From the NCBI RefSeq assembly GCF_025562715.2, contig NZ_JAPFCC010000001.1:4238501-4302500 (forward strand): a stretch of 64,000 nt of DNA. The letters run 5' to 3'. Shown piece by piece: positions 17,435-26,084 of the stretch (positions within the stretch are counted from its first letter, which is position 1; each line of letters begins with the position of its first letter). Below the pieces are notes generated by a model. The model was not told where the DNA came from. It worked only from the letters and a program-made list of their open reading frames with translations, and did not search any database. The translations under genes were made by a program, and so were the position numbers. Source of the stretch: Endozoicomonas gorgoniicola. GTDB lineage: Bacteria; Pseudomonadota; Gammaproteobacteria; Pseudomonadales; Endozoicomonadaceae.

Positions 17435-19936
17435 ATGCAAAGAAAAAAAATCTTACTGGCAGGGCAACAAAATGCCGGTAAGTCCACACTATTCAACCAG
17501 CTGACCGGAGCCCGGCAATTTGTTGCTAATTATCCGGGGGTGACTGTTGATAAAAAAACAGGTTATTTCTCTGACCAGAATGGTGACTGGCAGTTAATCG
17601 ATTTACCCGGCACTTACAGCCTGACCAGTTTCTCCCTGGAAGAGCGTGTTGCCCGCAAAGCCCTCAGAGAAGAACAGGCTGACGTTATCCTTAATGTCAT
17701 GGACGCAGCGAATATCAATCGTTCCCTGCACCTGACTCTGCAACTGCTTGAACTTGAATTACCCGTCGCTCTTGCCCTGAACATGATGGACGTGGCTCGT
17801 TCCGAGGGGATTGAGATACAAACCGGGAAGCTTGCAGAAAAACTGGCCATACCTGTTGCTGAATGTATTGGTCGTACCGGCCAGGGAATAGAACGGCTTT
17901 CAGACACCCTCACTCAGGCACAACCAGGTGCTTTCAGAACCTCTTACCCCGAGCTTGAACAGAGCATTTCTGATATTTCCGGGTCATTAAATGAACTGGA
18001 TATCACCGATATGCCAGCCATTCGCTGGCTTGCATTGCGACTACTCGAAGAGGATCAGGAGGCCAGCAACTGGCTTGCCAGCCAGATCGAACCAGACCAG
18101 TGGGAAAAGCTGAAACAAAAGGTCGCCACTCATCAGGCTGCTATTAAAACCAGACTGGACTCGGGCATAAATGACTACATTGTCGCCCAACGACAGAAAA
18201 CCGTTGCAGACATTCTCTCACATTGTGTTGAGGTCAAACGTGAAGACCTGAACAAGAAAAACGTCACTGAACGTGTAGATCGTGTTGTACTGAACCGTTT
18301 TGGCGCTCCCCTGTTTCTTATCGCCACCGTATTTGTTATTTATCAGTGTGCCATTGTTTACGGTTATGAACTCACCAATTACTGGTGGCCTTATCTGGCT
18401 TCCTTCAGGGAACTGGTGGCCGGGGTACTGCCAGAAGCCGGGTTCCTGCACGACCCTTATGTGCGCTCGTTAGGCTTATGGATCATTGATTCTGCCAATA
18501 CACTTCTTAACTACATCCCTATCTTTTTAATCCTGTTTGCCCTGATCGCCATTCTGGAAGACTCAGGTTATATGGCGCGCATTGCGTTTATATCGGACCG
18601 GCTACTGAACAAATTTGGTCTTCACGGTCAGAGTACGCTGCCCCTGATACTGGGTGGTGTATTTGCCGGAGGGTGTGCAGTACCCGGTATCATGGCAACC
18701 AAAGGAATTCCGGACAACCGGGCGCGACTGGCGACCATCCTGACGGTTCCCTATATGAACTGTCTGGCAAAAATACCGCTTTATACGCTGCTGCTGGGCA
18801 TATTCTTTGTCGATAGCATGTCCCTGATGACCTTCTACATATCCACCTTTAGCGTTATTGCCGCACTTCTGGTTGCCAAGCTGCTAACCCGGACCGTCTT
18901 GCAAAAAACAGAAACTGCTCCCTTTGTGATGGAGCTGCCAAGGTATAACCTGCCGACCCTGCGAAGTGTTATTACCCGCTCGCTGGAGCGAACCTGGATG
19001 TATGTTCGTAAAGTAGGAACCATTGTCCTGGCAGTTTCTACGGTTATCTTTGTTTTGTTGCAGTTCCCCGGTATTTCCGAGGATAAAGAGCACATCGCAC
19101 AGCAGCGTGCCGAACAGGCCGTGGCGACCTTCGACAAAGCCATTCGGGGTACACACTATGCCGAAAAATTTGACCACACAAATCTTCCGGCACTGGTGAA
19201 CTTCTACACCGATTTCAAGCGCGCCAAACTCAATGCCCGTGGGGCTGAGGCTTCAGCCACGATCAATAGCCAGTTCAAGGCCCGTAACGAAACCTTCATG
19301 GCTGTGGTCGCACCTGCAAAAGGGGACAGGGATGCAAGAAAGGCTAATCGTGCCCTGAGAAAGCTATCTTCCGCACGCAACGCTATTCGTCGTGACATCA
19401 ATGAACAGCGTCTGGAGGCCTCACTGTTAGGCAGCCTTGGTCGTGCATTGGAGCCAGTCAGCCAATATGCCGGTTTTGACTGGAAAATCAATGTTGCGCT
19501 GTTTTCTTCTTTTGCAGCCCGTGAAAGCAGTGTCGCCACCCTGGGCGTACTGTTTCAGCAGGACGAAGAGAGTAACCAGAAACTGGAACAGCGCATGGGC
19601 GAGTCCAATGAGTTTGCCGGCAAGGGGGCAGTAGCTGCCGTGGCACTGATTCTGTTCTTCATTCTTTATCCTCCCTGCCTGGCGTCTGTCATGATGATCA
19701 AGGTGCAAACGGGTCAGTATAGATGGATGCTGTTGTCTATTCTGCTGCCCACCCTGATCGGATTCACGGTTGCCTCCATCGCTTACTCCACCGGCAACCG
19801 TTTGAATCTTACCGGAACAGAACTGATGTCACTGGCCTGGTTTTCAGGATTGGCACTACTGCTGCTGATCGGTTTAAAAGACTGGGTCAGGAAGAAAATA
19901 CAGCCATCACAAAATATCCCGGTCACGAATCTATAG
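17435..19936 (+). CDS. feoB: Ferrous iron transporter FeoB
   Basis: This 833-aa inner-membrane ferrous iron importer has a cytoplasmic G-protein domain. The GTPase motifs are G1 GQQNAGKST (about residues 9-17), G2 region NYPGVTVDK, G3 DLPGTYSL (about 50) and G4 LNMMD (about 115). The membrane core contains the two gate regions, with GGCAVPGIMATKG (Cys-containing, about 410) and GFDWKINVALFSSFAARES in short blocks. It is longer than E. coli FeoB (773 aa), and about 110 charged residues (roughly 548-658) interrupt the membrane region before SLLGSLGRALEP. The ATG at 17435 follows feoA by 81 bp. A Cys-rich partner gene follows after 12 bp. Confidence 0.95.
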   Translation: MQRKKILLAGQQNAGKSTLFNQLTGARQFVANYPGVTVDKKTGYFSDQNGDWQLIDLPGTYSLTSFSLEERVARKALREEQADVILNVMDAANINRSLHLTLQLLELELPVALALNMMDVARSEGIEIQTGKLAEKLAIPVAECIGRTGQGIERLSDTLTQAQPGAFRTSYPELEQSISDISGSLNELDITDMPAIRWLALRLLEEDQEASNWLASQIEPDQWEKLKQKVATHQAAIKTRLDSGINDYIVAQRQKTVADILSHCVEVKREDLNKKNVTERVDRVVLNRFGAPLFLIATVFVIYQCAIVYGYELTNYWWPYLASFRELVAGVLPEAGFLHDPYVRSLGLWIIDSANTLLNYIPIFLILFALIAILEDSGYMARIAFISDRLLNKFGLHGQSTLPLILGGVFAGGCAVPGIMATKGIPDNRARLATILTVPYMNCLAKIPLYTLLLGIFFVDSMSLMTFYISTFSVIAALLVAKLLTRTVLQKTETAPFVMELPRYNLPTLRSVITRSLERTWMYVRKVGTIVLAVSTVIFVLLQFPGISEDKEHIAQQRAEQAVATFDKAIRGTHYAEKFDHTNLPALVNFYTDFKRAKLNARGAEASATINSQFKARNETFMAVVAPAKGDRDARKANRALRKLSSARNAIRRDINEQRLEASLLGSLGRALEPVSQYAGFDWKINVALFSSFAARESSVATLGVLFQQDEESNQKLEQRMGESNEFAGKGAVAAVALILFFILYPPCLASVMMIKVQTGQYRWMLLSILLPTLIGFTVASIAYSTGNRLNLTGTELMSLAWFSGLALLLLIGLKDWVRKKIQPSQNIPVTNL

Positions 19937-19948
19937 GGGAGGCAGGCT

Positions 19949-20125
19949 ATGTATGAGCAGGCTAACAGTTTTCTGGATATTCTGATCACCGCCGTGGTGA
20001 TCAGCAGTGCAGCTTATTATCTTTATCGCAAACTGTGGAGGAAAAAGAACGTCTGTGGAAGTGGCTGCGACTCCTGCCCGAGTGCAACCAGCAAGAAACA
20101 TAAGACACAGGGAAGCTGTAAATAA
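19949..20125 (+). CDS. FeoB-associated Cys-rich membrane protein
   Basis: This 58-aa protein has one N-terminal membrane helix (about residues 8-25) and a basic linker, then CGSGCDSCPS and a final Cys near the C-terminus. That pattern matches the small Cys-rich proteins often encoded right after feoB. The ATG at 19949 has a strong GGGGAGG ribosome site at 19937-19943 and lies 12 bp after feoB. A role in ferrous iron delivery or FeoB assembly is the usual proposal. Confidence 0.85.
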   Translation: MYEQANSFLDILITAVVISSAAYYLYRKLWRKKNVCGSGCDSCPSATSKKHKTQGSCK

Positions 20126-20155
20126 AGGGCACTGAAGCTTAGAATTTACCGCTGT

Positions 20156-20184
20156 CCGTCATCCCCACCTGTTGGGGATGACGG
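20156..20184. terminator. Strong hairpin ending the feo operon
   Basis: CCGTCATCCCCA (20156-20167) and TGGGGATGACGG (20173-20184) form a perfect 12-bp stem with a 5-nt loop. It lies between converging genes. It has no T-run, and the GTCATCCCC core resembles dispersed palindromic repeats, as at 58334-58405. Confidence 0.7.
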
Positions 20185-20192
20185 CGAAAATG

Positions 20193-20804
20193 CTAATCCA
20201 GTATCGGTCGGTCGATGGCAAACCGATCCCTGGTGGTGGAATAGTAACTGCCCTCCATACGCCCTACCGTATCGAGCTTACTGACGTTAATACGATCACC
20301 GTCTTTCAGTTCATCATTTACATGAATATGACAGATCTGCCCCAATATCAGATTGCCCGCCAGAGGGTCGTTGCCAAATGAAATCAGATCGTGCAAACGA
20401 CACTCATAATGAACCATCGCTTCCTTAACAGAAGGCGGCTTAACCAGGGATGACGGCATGGCAGTCAGCCCTGCCTGTTGCAGCTCGTCAATATGATGCT
20501 CGTAAGGAGCGGAAGTCTGGTTCATGGCATCGGCAATGTGATGACTGACAACATTCACCACAAACTCCCCGGTATTGCGGATATTGTTCAGGGTGTCTTT
20601 GCTTTTGCCAGTACCGTCCAGCAAAGGCGAAAAACCCAGCACAGGAGGGTTAACACTCACCACATTAAAGAAAGAGAAAGGTGCCAGGTTGACAATACCC
20701 TGATCGTCAATACTGGACACCCAGGCAATCGGTCTTGGTGTCACGGTACTGATCAGTAATTTGTAGACATCCTTTACAGGGGTCGCAGTTGGATCAATAT
20801 GCAT
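20193..20804 (-). CDS. Flavin reductase-like FMN-binding protein
   Basis: This 203-aa protein of the flavin-reductase-like split-barrel family (FMN-binding) shows the conserved opening KLLISTVTPRPIAWVSSID, followed by NLAPFSFFNVVSVNPPVLGF and a later GEFVVNVV block. Members bind FMN and act as NAD(P)H:flavin reductases or related oxidoreductases; the partner is unknown. It converges with the feo operon across a strong hairpin. Confidence 0.9.
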   Translation of the reverse strand: MHIDPTATPVKDVYKLLISTVTPRPIAWVSSIDDQGIVNLAPFSFFNVVSVNPPVLGFSPLLDGTGKSKDTLNNIRNTGEFVVNVVSHHIADAMNQTSAPYEHHIDELQQAGLTAMPSSLVKPPSVKEAMVHYECRLHDLISFGNDPLAGNLILGQICHIHVNDELKDGDRINVSKLDTVGRMEGSYYSTTRDRFAIDRPILD

Positions 20805-21176
20805 GGCCGGTTCTCTTTATAATTCAGATTTTTGGACGGCTTATCAGTATAGACATAACCAGAAAACAATCGCGACCGCCAGTCTTCTCCAATATGAAAT
20901 GAGCCTCACGCTTTTGGATCTATAGTCCATGATTACAGGATGAAAATAATCATGAACACGAGGCTCATTAAGACCCTTCAAAGTGGGCGATGTTGATCCA
21001 GGAGGAGCTTCTGTCGACCATACGACGACAACGGATATAGCCAGAACCATTGCCGGTGGCTTAATGGAGGCGGTTCTGAGATTATCTGAATACTTGAAAG
21101 AGTGATATCTCCTTAAAGAACAGGCTTTTTGTTGCCTCAGCGATGAAAGGCCTGTTTTAAGCACGGGAACAGGTGC
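20805..21176. other. Intergenic region with nested inverted repeats and a small frame
   Basis: This gap holds a nested hairpin: ATGAGCCTC (20899-20907) pairs with GAGGCTCAT (20960-20968), and inside it CATGATTA (20929-20936) pairs with TAATCATG (20947-20954). A short open frame from GTG 20983 to TGA 21105 (40 aa, containing GGLMEAVLRLSEYLKE) follows but has no clear ribosome site. A weak hairpin, AACAGGC (21119-21125) with GCCTGTT (21150-21156), lies just before ggt. This could be a structured RNA, a decayed gene end or a mobile-element remnant. Confidence 0.45.
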
Positions 21177-22952
21177 ATGCGTATATATAAAAACAAAGTA
21201 TTCACTACCTTCAGACAGCTGGTGTTGTGTGCATTGGTGGCATGGCTGCCAGTGTGTCTGAAAGCCTCTTCTATTGATAACGAAGACATTGCGTCGGAGG
21301 CTGCCAGCGGGTTATCAACCAAGGCTGAAGTCATTGCGGATCACTTTATGGTGTCCGCAGCCAATCCTCTGGCAGTCAAGGCCGGTTACGATGTATTGAA
21401 AGCCGGTGGCAGTGCCATTGATGCCATGATTACAGTGCAGACGGTGTTGGGGCTGGTTGAACCCCAGTCATCGGGTCTGGGTGGCGGTTCCTTTGTCGTA
21501 TATTACGACGCTGAAAAAAATGAGCTGACCACATTTGATGGCCGTGAGACGGCACCTGCTGCGGTAACACCCGAATTGTTTCAGGATAAAGACGGCAAAC
21601 CATTAGCATTTTTTGATGCCGTCGTGGGTGGCCGGTCTGTAGGCACCCCGGGTACGGTCAAATTGATGTCGGATCTTCATGCCCGGTATGGCAGGCAGTC
21701 CTGGGAATATTTGCTTAAGCCGGCGCAGGAAATGGCTGAAACCGGTTTTAAAGTGTCTCACCGCCTTGCCAGTGCCATTGAGCAGGATAAAGAGCGATTA
21801 AAGCATTACCCGGATACACGTCAGTATTTCTTCAAAAAAAATGGTCAGCCCCTGGCAGAAGGTGACGTACTGAAGAATCCGGAATACGCCAGAACACTGA
21901 GTATTCTGGCCAAGCAGGGAGCCGGTGCGTTTTATCACGGAAAGATCGGTACACAGATTGTTAAAAAGGTTCAGGGGATAGAAGACAATCCCGGACTACT
22001 GACACGCAGTGATTTATCCAGTTACCAGATAAAGGAACGCTCTGCCGTTTGTGCGCCTTACCGGCAATACAACGTTTGTGGTATGGGGCCTCCCAGTTCT
22101 GGCACGCTAACTGTTGGTCAGGTTCTGGGCATTTCGGCTCATGCGAACCTGGCGTCTTTACCACGCAACAGCGCTGAAGCCTGGCAGGTAATAGGCGACG
22201 CAACCCGGCTGGCTTTTGCAGATCGTAATCGTTATATGGCAGACACAGACTTTGTGCCTATGCCGCAAGGATTGCTGGATCAGCAGTACCTGGCTGAACG
22301 AGCCAAACTTATTACCAAAGGCACTGCCCTGACTCAGGTTGCCCCCGGGACACCTGACTGGGATAAGCCAGTTGCCCGGGCTGATGATCAATCTTTGGAG
22401 CTGCCCTCCACGAGCCATATCTCCATTGTGGATAAGGGCGGAAACATTGTCTCCATGACCAGTTCCATTGAAAATGGTTTTGGCTCCCGGGTGATGAGTA
22501 GTGGTTTTCTGTTAAACAATGAGCTGACGGACTTTTCTTTTCGCAGTTACAAACAAGGCTACCCGATTGCTAACCGTGTTGAGCCGGGTAAACGTCCACG
22601 GTCTTCCATGACACCTGTGATTGTAATGAAAGATGAACGACCCTATCTGGTTCTTGGCTCTCCGGGGGGAGCCCGTATCATCGGCTATGTCGCCAATACC
22701 CTGATTCGGCATCTTGAATGGGGCATACCGATACAGGCAGCCATTGACTTACCGAATCTGCAAAACCGCTCTGGAGTGTATGAGCTGGAAGCGGGTACTG
22801 ACGCAGAAGCTTTGAAAAAGCTTCTGGAAGACATGGGGTATCAGGTTAAGGTCACGGATCTGAACTCGGGTCTTCAGGCAATACAGTTTGATAATGGACG
22901 TCTGATAGGAGCGTCCGACCCTCGTCGTGAAGGCATTGCGATGGGTGACTGA
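21177..22952 (+). CDS. ggt: Gamma-glutamyltransferase
   Basis: This 591-aa periplasmic proenzyme cleaves the gamma-glutamyl bond of glutathione and transfers or hydrolyses the glutamyl group. A signal peptide (about residues 1-30) is followed by the large-subunit region with MVSAANPLAVKAGYDVL, GLVEPQSSGLGGGSF and DGRETAP. The autoprocessing and catalytic Thr is T412 in STSHISIVD, and the small subunit begins there. SMTSSIENGFGS and the later SPGGARIIGYV are conserved. The ATG at 21177 fits the signal peptide. It is flanked by hairpins on both sides and is probably monocistronic. Confidence 0.95.
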   Translation: MRIYKNKVFTTFRQLVLCALVAWLPVCLKASSIDNEDIASEAASGLSTKAEVIADHFMVSAANPLAVKAGYDVLKAGGSAIDAMITVQTVLGLVEPQSSGLGGGSFVVYYDAEKNELTTFDGRETAPAAVTPELFQDKDGKPLAFFDAVVGGRSVGTPGTVKLMSDLHARYGRQSWEYLLKPAQEMAETGFKVSHRLASAIEQDKERLKHYPDTRQYFFKKNGQPLAEGDVLKNPEYARTLSILAKQGAGAFYHGKIGTQIVKKVQGIEDNPGLLTRSDLSSYQIKERSAVCAPYRQYNVCGMGPPSSGTLTVGQVLGISAHANLASLPRNSAEAWQVIGDATRLAFADRNRYMADTDFVPMPQGLLDQQYLAERAKLITKGTALTQVAPGTPDWDKPVARADDQSLELPSTSHISIVDKGGNIVSMTSSIENGFGSRVMSSGFLLNNELTDFSFRSYKQGYPIANRVEPGKRPRSSMTPVIVMKDERPYLVLGSPGGARIIGYVANTLIRHLEWGIPIQAAIDLPNLQNRSGVYELEAGTDAEALKKLLEDMGYQVKVTDLNSGLQAIQFDNGRLIGASDPRREGIAMGD

Positions 22953-22968
22953 ACCGAAGACAGCGAAG

Positions 22969-23005
22969 AGGAGAAGACTCCGGGAAGCAAACTCCGGATT
23001 CTCCT
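22969..23005 (+). terminator. Hairpin after ggt
   Basis: AGGAGAA (22969-22975) pairs with TTCTCCT (22999-23005), and two internal CTCCGG copies can extend the stem through CCGG pairing. A moderately T-rich tract follows. A likely transcript end. Confidence 0.55.
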
Positions 23006-23065
23006 GATACTATTTATCTTTCTACGTGTTTTTAACCATCAGACAACGAACAGCCAGGAGACTGA

Positions 23066-23611
23066 ATGACCAGCATCAGTATTTTCTGCGGAGCCAATAC
23101 CGGCCACCGACCGGAATATAAAGCCGCCGCACTCGACCTGGCTGAAGCCATGGTCAGGCGTGATATGACTCTGGTTTATGGGGGAGGAAACGTTGGTTTA
23201 ATGGGATGTATTGCCAACCATGCCTTATCACTGGGTGGCCGGGTTATTGGTGTCATTCCAAAGCTGATGGTTGATCTGGAAAAAGCCCACGACTCGCTAA
23301 CAGAAATGCACATTGTTGACACGATGAGTGAGCGAAAACAGGCATTGTGTGATATTTCAGATGGCTGCATTGCACTGCCTGGCGGAACCGGCACCCTGGA
23401 CGAACTGTTTGAGTACATAGTGCTTCTACAAACCGGTTTTCACCACAAACCTTCCGGCCTGCTGAACGTCTGTGGTTATTATGATCACCTGCTTAGCTTT
23501 ATGGATCATGCCATTTCTGAAGGCTATGTCACACAGCCTCTGCCCGATATTCTATCGGTGGCTGATAAACCAGAGTCACTGCTGGACACCTTGATAACTC
23601 GCATGGAATAG
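23066..23611 (+). CDS. LOG-family nucleotide phosphoribohydrolase
   Basis: This 181-aa Rossmann-fold protein of the LOG/TIGR00730 family has YGGGNVGLMG (about residues 39-48) and the catalytic signature PGGTGTLDELFE (about residues 112-123), the PGGxGTxxE motif. Members remove ribose 5-phosphate from nucleoside monophosphates, including cytokinin precursors; in bacteria the natural substrate is often AMP-like. The ATG at 23066 has CAGGAG at 23055-23060. yqiA follows by 14 bp, so the two may be co-transcribed. Confidence 0.92.
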   Translation: MTSISIFCGANTGHRPEYKAAALDLAEAMVRRDMTLVYGGGNVGLMGCIANHALSLGGRVIGVIPKLMVDLEKAHDSLTEMHIVDTMSERKQALCDISDGCIALPGGTGTLDELFEYIVLLQTGFHHKPSGLLNVCGYYDHLLSFMDHAISEGYVTQPLPDILSVADKPESLLDTLITRME

Positions 23612-23625
23612 CCTCGGGACTAACA

Positions 23626-24243
23626 ATGACAAAAACGCCTCTGCTGATTTACTTACACGGATTAAACAGTTCATCCCAGTCCACCAAGGCGCAACAGACC
23701 ATTCATCATGTCCATCAAAACAAGCTGGATATGGATTTGTGGGTACCCGATTTACCCAGCCACCCTGAGCAGGCAAGACGCCTGATGTCTGACCGCATCA
23801 ATCGCGAATATGGCATACGACCCGTTTATATTATTGGCAGCTCTCTGGGTGGCTATTATGGTACCTGGCTGATGCAGCGCCTGATCTATCTCCACCCGGA
23901 GATTGTCACCCGCCTGGTTCTGATCAACCCTGCTGTTCGTCCCTACGAGTTGTTCCGTGATTATCTGGGCAGGCAAACCAATTTTCACACCGGCGACAAA
24001 TGGGAGTTAACCATGGATCACGTTGACACCCTGCAATCCCTTGAGACCTTATGGCTCGATAACGCAAGAGACATTCTGCTGATGGTGCAGGAAGGTGACG
24101 AAACCCTTGATTACCGGAAAGCCGTAGAAAAGTACGCCAATGCCCAGATGATTATTCAGAAAGGCGGCAATCACTCCTTTGAACATTACGACAATATGCT
24201 GCCAACCGTCTTCGACTTTCTTTCAGGAAAACCAGTGCTTTAG
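23626..24243 (+). CDS. yqiA: YqiA-type esterase (alpha/beta hydrolase)
   Basis: This 205-aa alpha/beta hydrolase is like E. coli YqiA, an acyl-CoA/palmitoyl-ester hydrolase. It has YLHGLNSSSQSTKA near the N-terminus (oxyanion region), the nucleophile elbow GSSLGGYYG (Ser about residue 73) and the catalytic His in GGNHSFEHYD near residue 183. In E. coli yqiA directly precedes parE; here two genes have been inserted between them, which is a local rearrangement. Confidence 0.9.
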   Translation: MTKTPLLIYLHGLNSSSQSTKAQQTIHHVHQNKLDMDLWVPDLPSHPEQARRLMSDRINREYGIRPVYIIGSSLGGYYGTWLMQRLIYLHPEIVTRLVLINPAVRPYELFRDYLGRQTNFHTGDKWELTMDHVDTLQSLETLWLDNARDILLMVQEGDETLDYRKAVEKYANAQMIIQKGGNHSFEHYDNMLPTVFDFLSGKPVL

Positions 24244-24527
24244 GTCTTCTGGCACTGGTACCCTCTCACTCCGGTCAACATTAATCCGACAAAATTCCAA
24301 ACCACTGCTACATTGTTTACCAGTTTAACTGGTTCGGTTTCTCAGGGAACCGCGCAATATCAGGTCACTGTTGTTTAATTTCAAAGATACCTGCCACGGA
24401 AACATCCTCTGCAACGCAATGACCAACGCGGCCACTCTATCAGGGAACCTTTAACGCCTCATCACAAGTCTGAAGGCCCTGATACCGAGTAGTCTTTTTC
24501 TATCTCACATCTGGATATCAAAGCAGT

Positions 24528-26084
24528 ATGAAGTCTTTTTTCAAGAGCCCAGTTGTGCCTGAGGGATATTCAAGGACACAACACGAACGATACTCAAGAT
24601 TACGCCTGCAAGTTCTTGGTGGCGCATTTCTGGGTTACTCCGCTTATTACCTGGTACGAAAAAACTTTGTTCTGGCTATGCCTGATCTTATCAGTCAGGG
24701 ATACAGTAAAACCGAACTGGGAATGGCACTGTGCGCTCTGTCGCTGAGCTATGGCATCAGCAACTTTGTTATGGGTACCTTTGCTGACCGACTGGATGTC
24801 CGTAAACTGATGCCGCTGTGCCTGATACTGTCGGGGGGCGTCTCACTGTTAATAGGCTTTATGCCTATCCTGCAATTCCCGCTGATGGTCATGGTATGCC
24901 TGATGGCTCTGAATGGCTGCATGCAGGCGGCTGGCTGGCCGTGCAGCGCAAAACTGATCGCTCACTGGTTTGTGCGTCAGGAACGGGGAACAGCCATGAG
25001 TATATGGAGCCTGTCGCAAAATGCCGGATGTGGTTTGCTGGGGCCTCTCTCGATACTGGCTCTCGCCCTGTTTTGTGACTGGCAAAGCCTTTTTTACTTT
25101 CCTGCCTCCATTGCCATAGTGATGGCTATTGGCTGCTATTTCATGTTGAGAGACAGTCCGCAACAGTGCGGACTGCCGCTCCATTCACCAGAGCTGGCAG
25201 AAGAACATGAAATCAAACATCAACGGTCGTCTTTCAGACAATCCTTCCGACTTTTCTGCCAGCATTGCCTGAAGCTTCCGCCAATATGGATTCTTGCCGT
25301 CGTCAATGCCTGCATTTACTTCGTTCGCTACGGCGTCATCGACTGGGCTCCCGTCTACCTTCAGGAATCCAAAGGCTTCAGTTTCAATACCTCCAGCTGG
25401 GCATTTTTTGCGTTTGAATACGCTGCTATCCCCGGCACCCTGATCTGTGGTTATCTGAGCGACAAACACTTCAGGGGACAGCGAGCCCCTGTCAACGCCT
25501 TGTTTACGACAATGGTTCTGATTTCCATCCTGTGTTACTGGCAATGCCCGGCGGGCAACACGACATACGCCATGCTGTCCATGATTGCCACAGGGTTTCT
25601 GGTTTATGGTCCTGTCATGCTGGTGCATGTGCATATAATTGACTTGGTACCTCTCCCGTTTGCTGCCACCGCAGCCGGTTTTATTAGCCTTTTCGGCTAT
25701 ATATTTGGCGCTACATCAGCCAACCTGCTGCTGGGAAAAGTACTCGACCATTATGGCTGGGATGCCTGCTTTGAACTGCTTGCAGCAGCCTGCGCCCTGG
25801 CGCTGATACTCCTGCTATTGCTATGGATGTGGGAAAACATGCACCCCAACCCTGATGCACCGTTCTCTCAACAGGCACAGCCTGCAACGATCCCAATAAC
25901 AACGGAAAAAAATTCTGGCGATAAGAAAGGGTTTCGCAGACTGTTGTCAGCTGCGTTTTTCCCCGGAACGTCTGCCGGAGGAAGGTCTAGAAGACATTGC
26001 TCAGGTAATAAACTGTTGTGTCGGAGAACTCAGTACTCGCTTAAGACCCTGCTTATCTACCTTTCCAAGAGGCGTTCTGGGTAA
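24528..26084 (+). CDS. OPA-family organophosphate:phosphate antiporter (GlpT/UhpT-like)
   Basis: This 518-aa MFS transporter has 12 helices. The substrate-binding basic residues of the GlpT/UhpT family are visible in AYYLVRKNF (R44, K45) and, in helix 7, YFVRYGVIDWAPVYLQE, the counterpart of GlpT R269. It probably exchanges a sugar- or glycerol-phosphate for inorganic phosphate; a UhpC-like sensor role cannot be excluded. After the last helix (about residue 440) the C-terminal tail is odd, basic and low in family likeness. It runs 84 bp into the convergent ligase gene, suggesting loss of the original stop. Confidence 0.88.
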   Translation: MKSFFKSPVVPEGYSRTQHERYSRLRLQVLGGAFLGYSAYYLVRKNFVLAMPDLISQGYSKTELGMALCALSLSYGISNFVMGTFADRLDVRKLMPLCLILSGGVSLLIGFMPILQFPLMVMVCLMALNGCMQAAGWPCSAKLIAHWFVRQERGTAMSIWSLSQNAGCGLLGPLSILALALFCDWQSLFYFPASIAIVMAIGCYFMLRDSPQQCGLPLHSPELAEEHEIKHQRSSFRQSFRLFCQHCLKLPPIWILAVVNACIYFVRYGVIDWAPVYLQESKGFSFNTSSWAFFAFEYAAIPGTLICGYLSDKHFRGQRAPVNALFTTMVLISILCYWQCPAGNTTYAMLSMIATGFLVYGPVMLVHVHIIDLVPLPFAATAAGFISLFGYIFGATSANLLLGKVLDHYGWDACFELLAAACALALILLLLLWMWENMHPNPDAPFSQQAQPATIPITTEKNSGDKKGFRRLLSAAFFPGTSAGGRSRRHCSGNKLLCRRTQYSLKTLLIYLSKRRSG

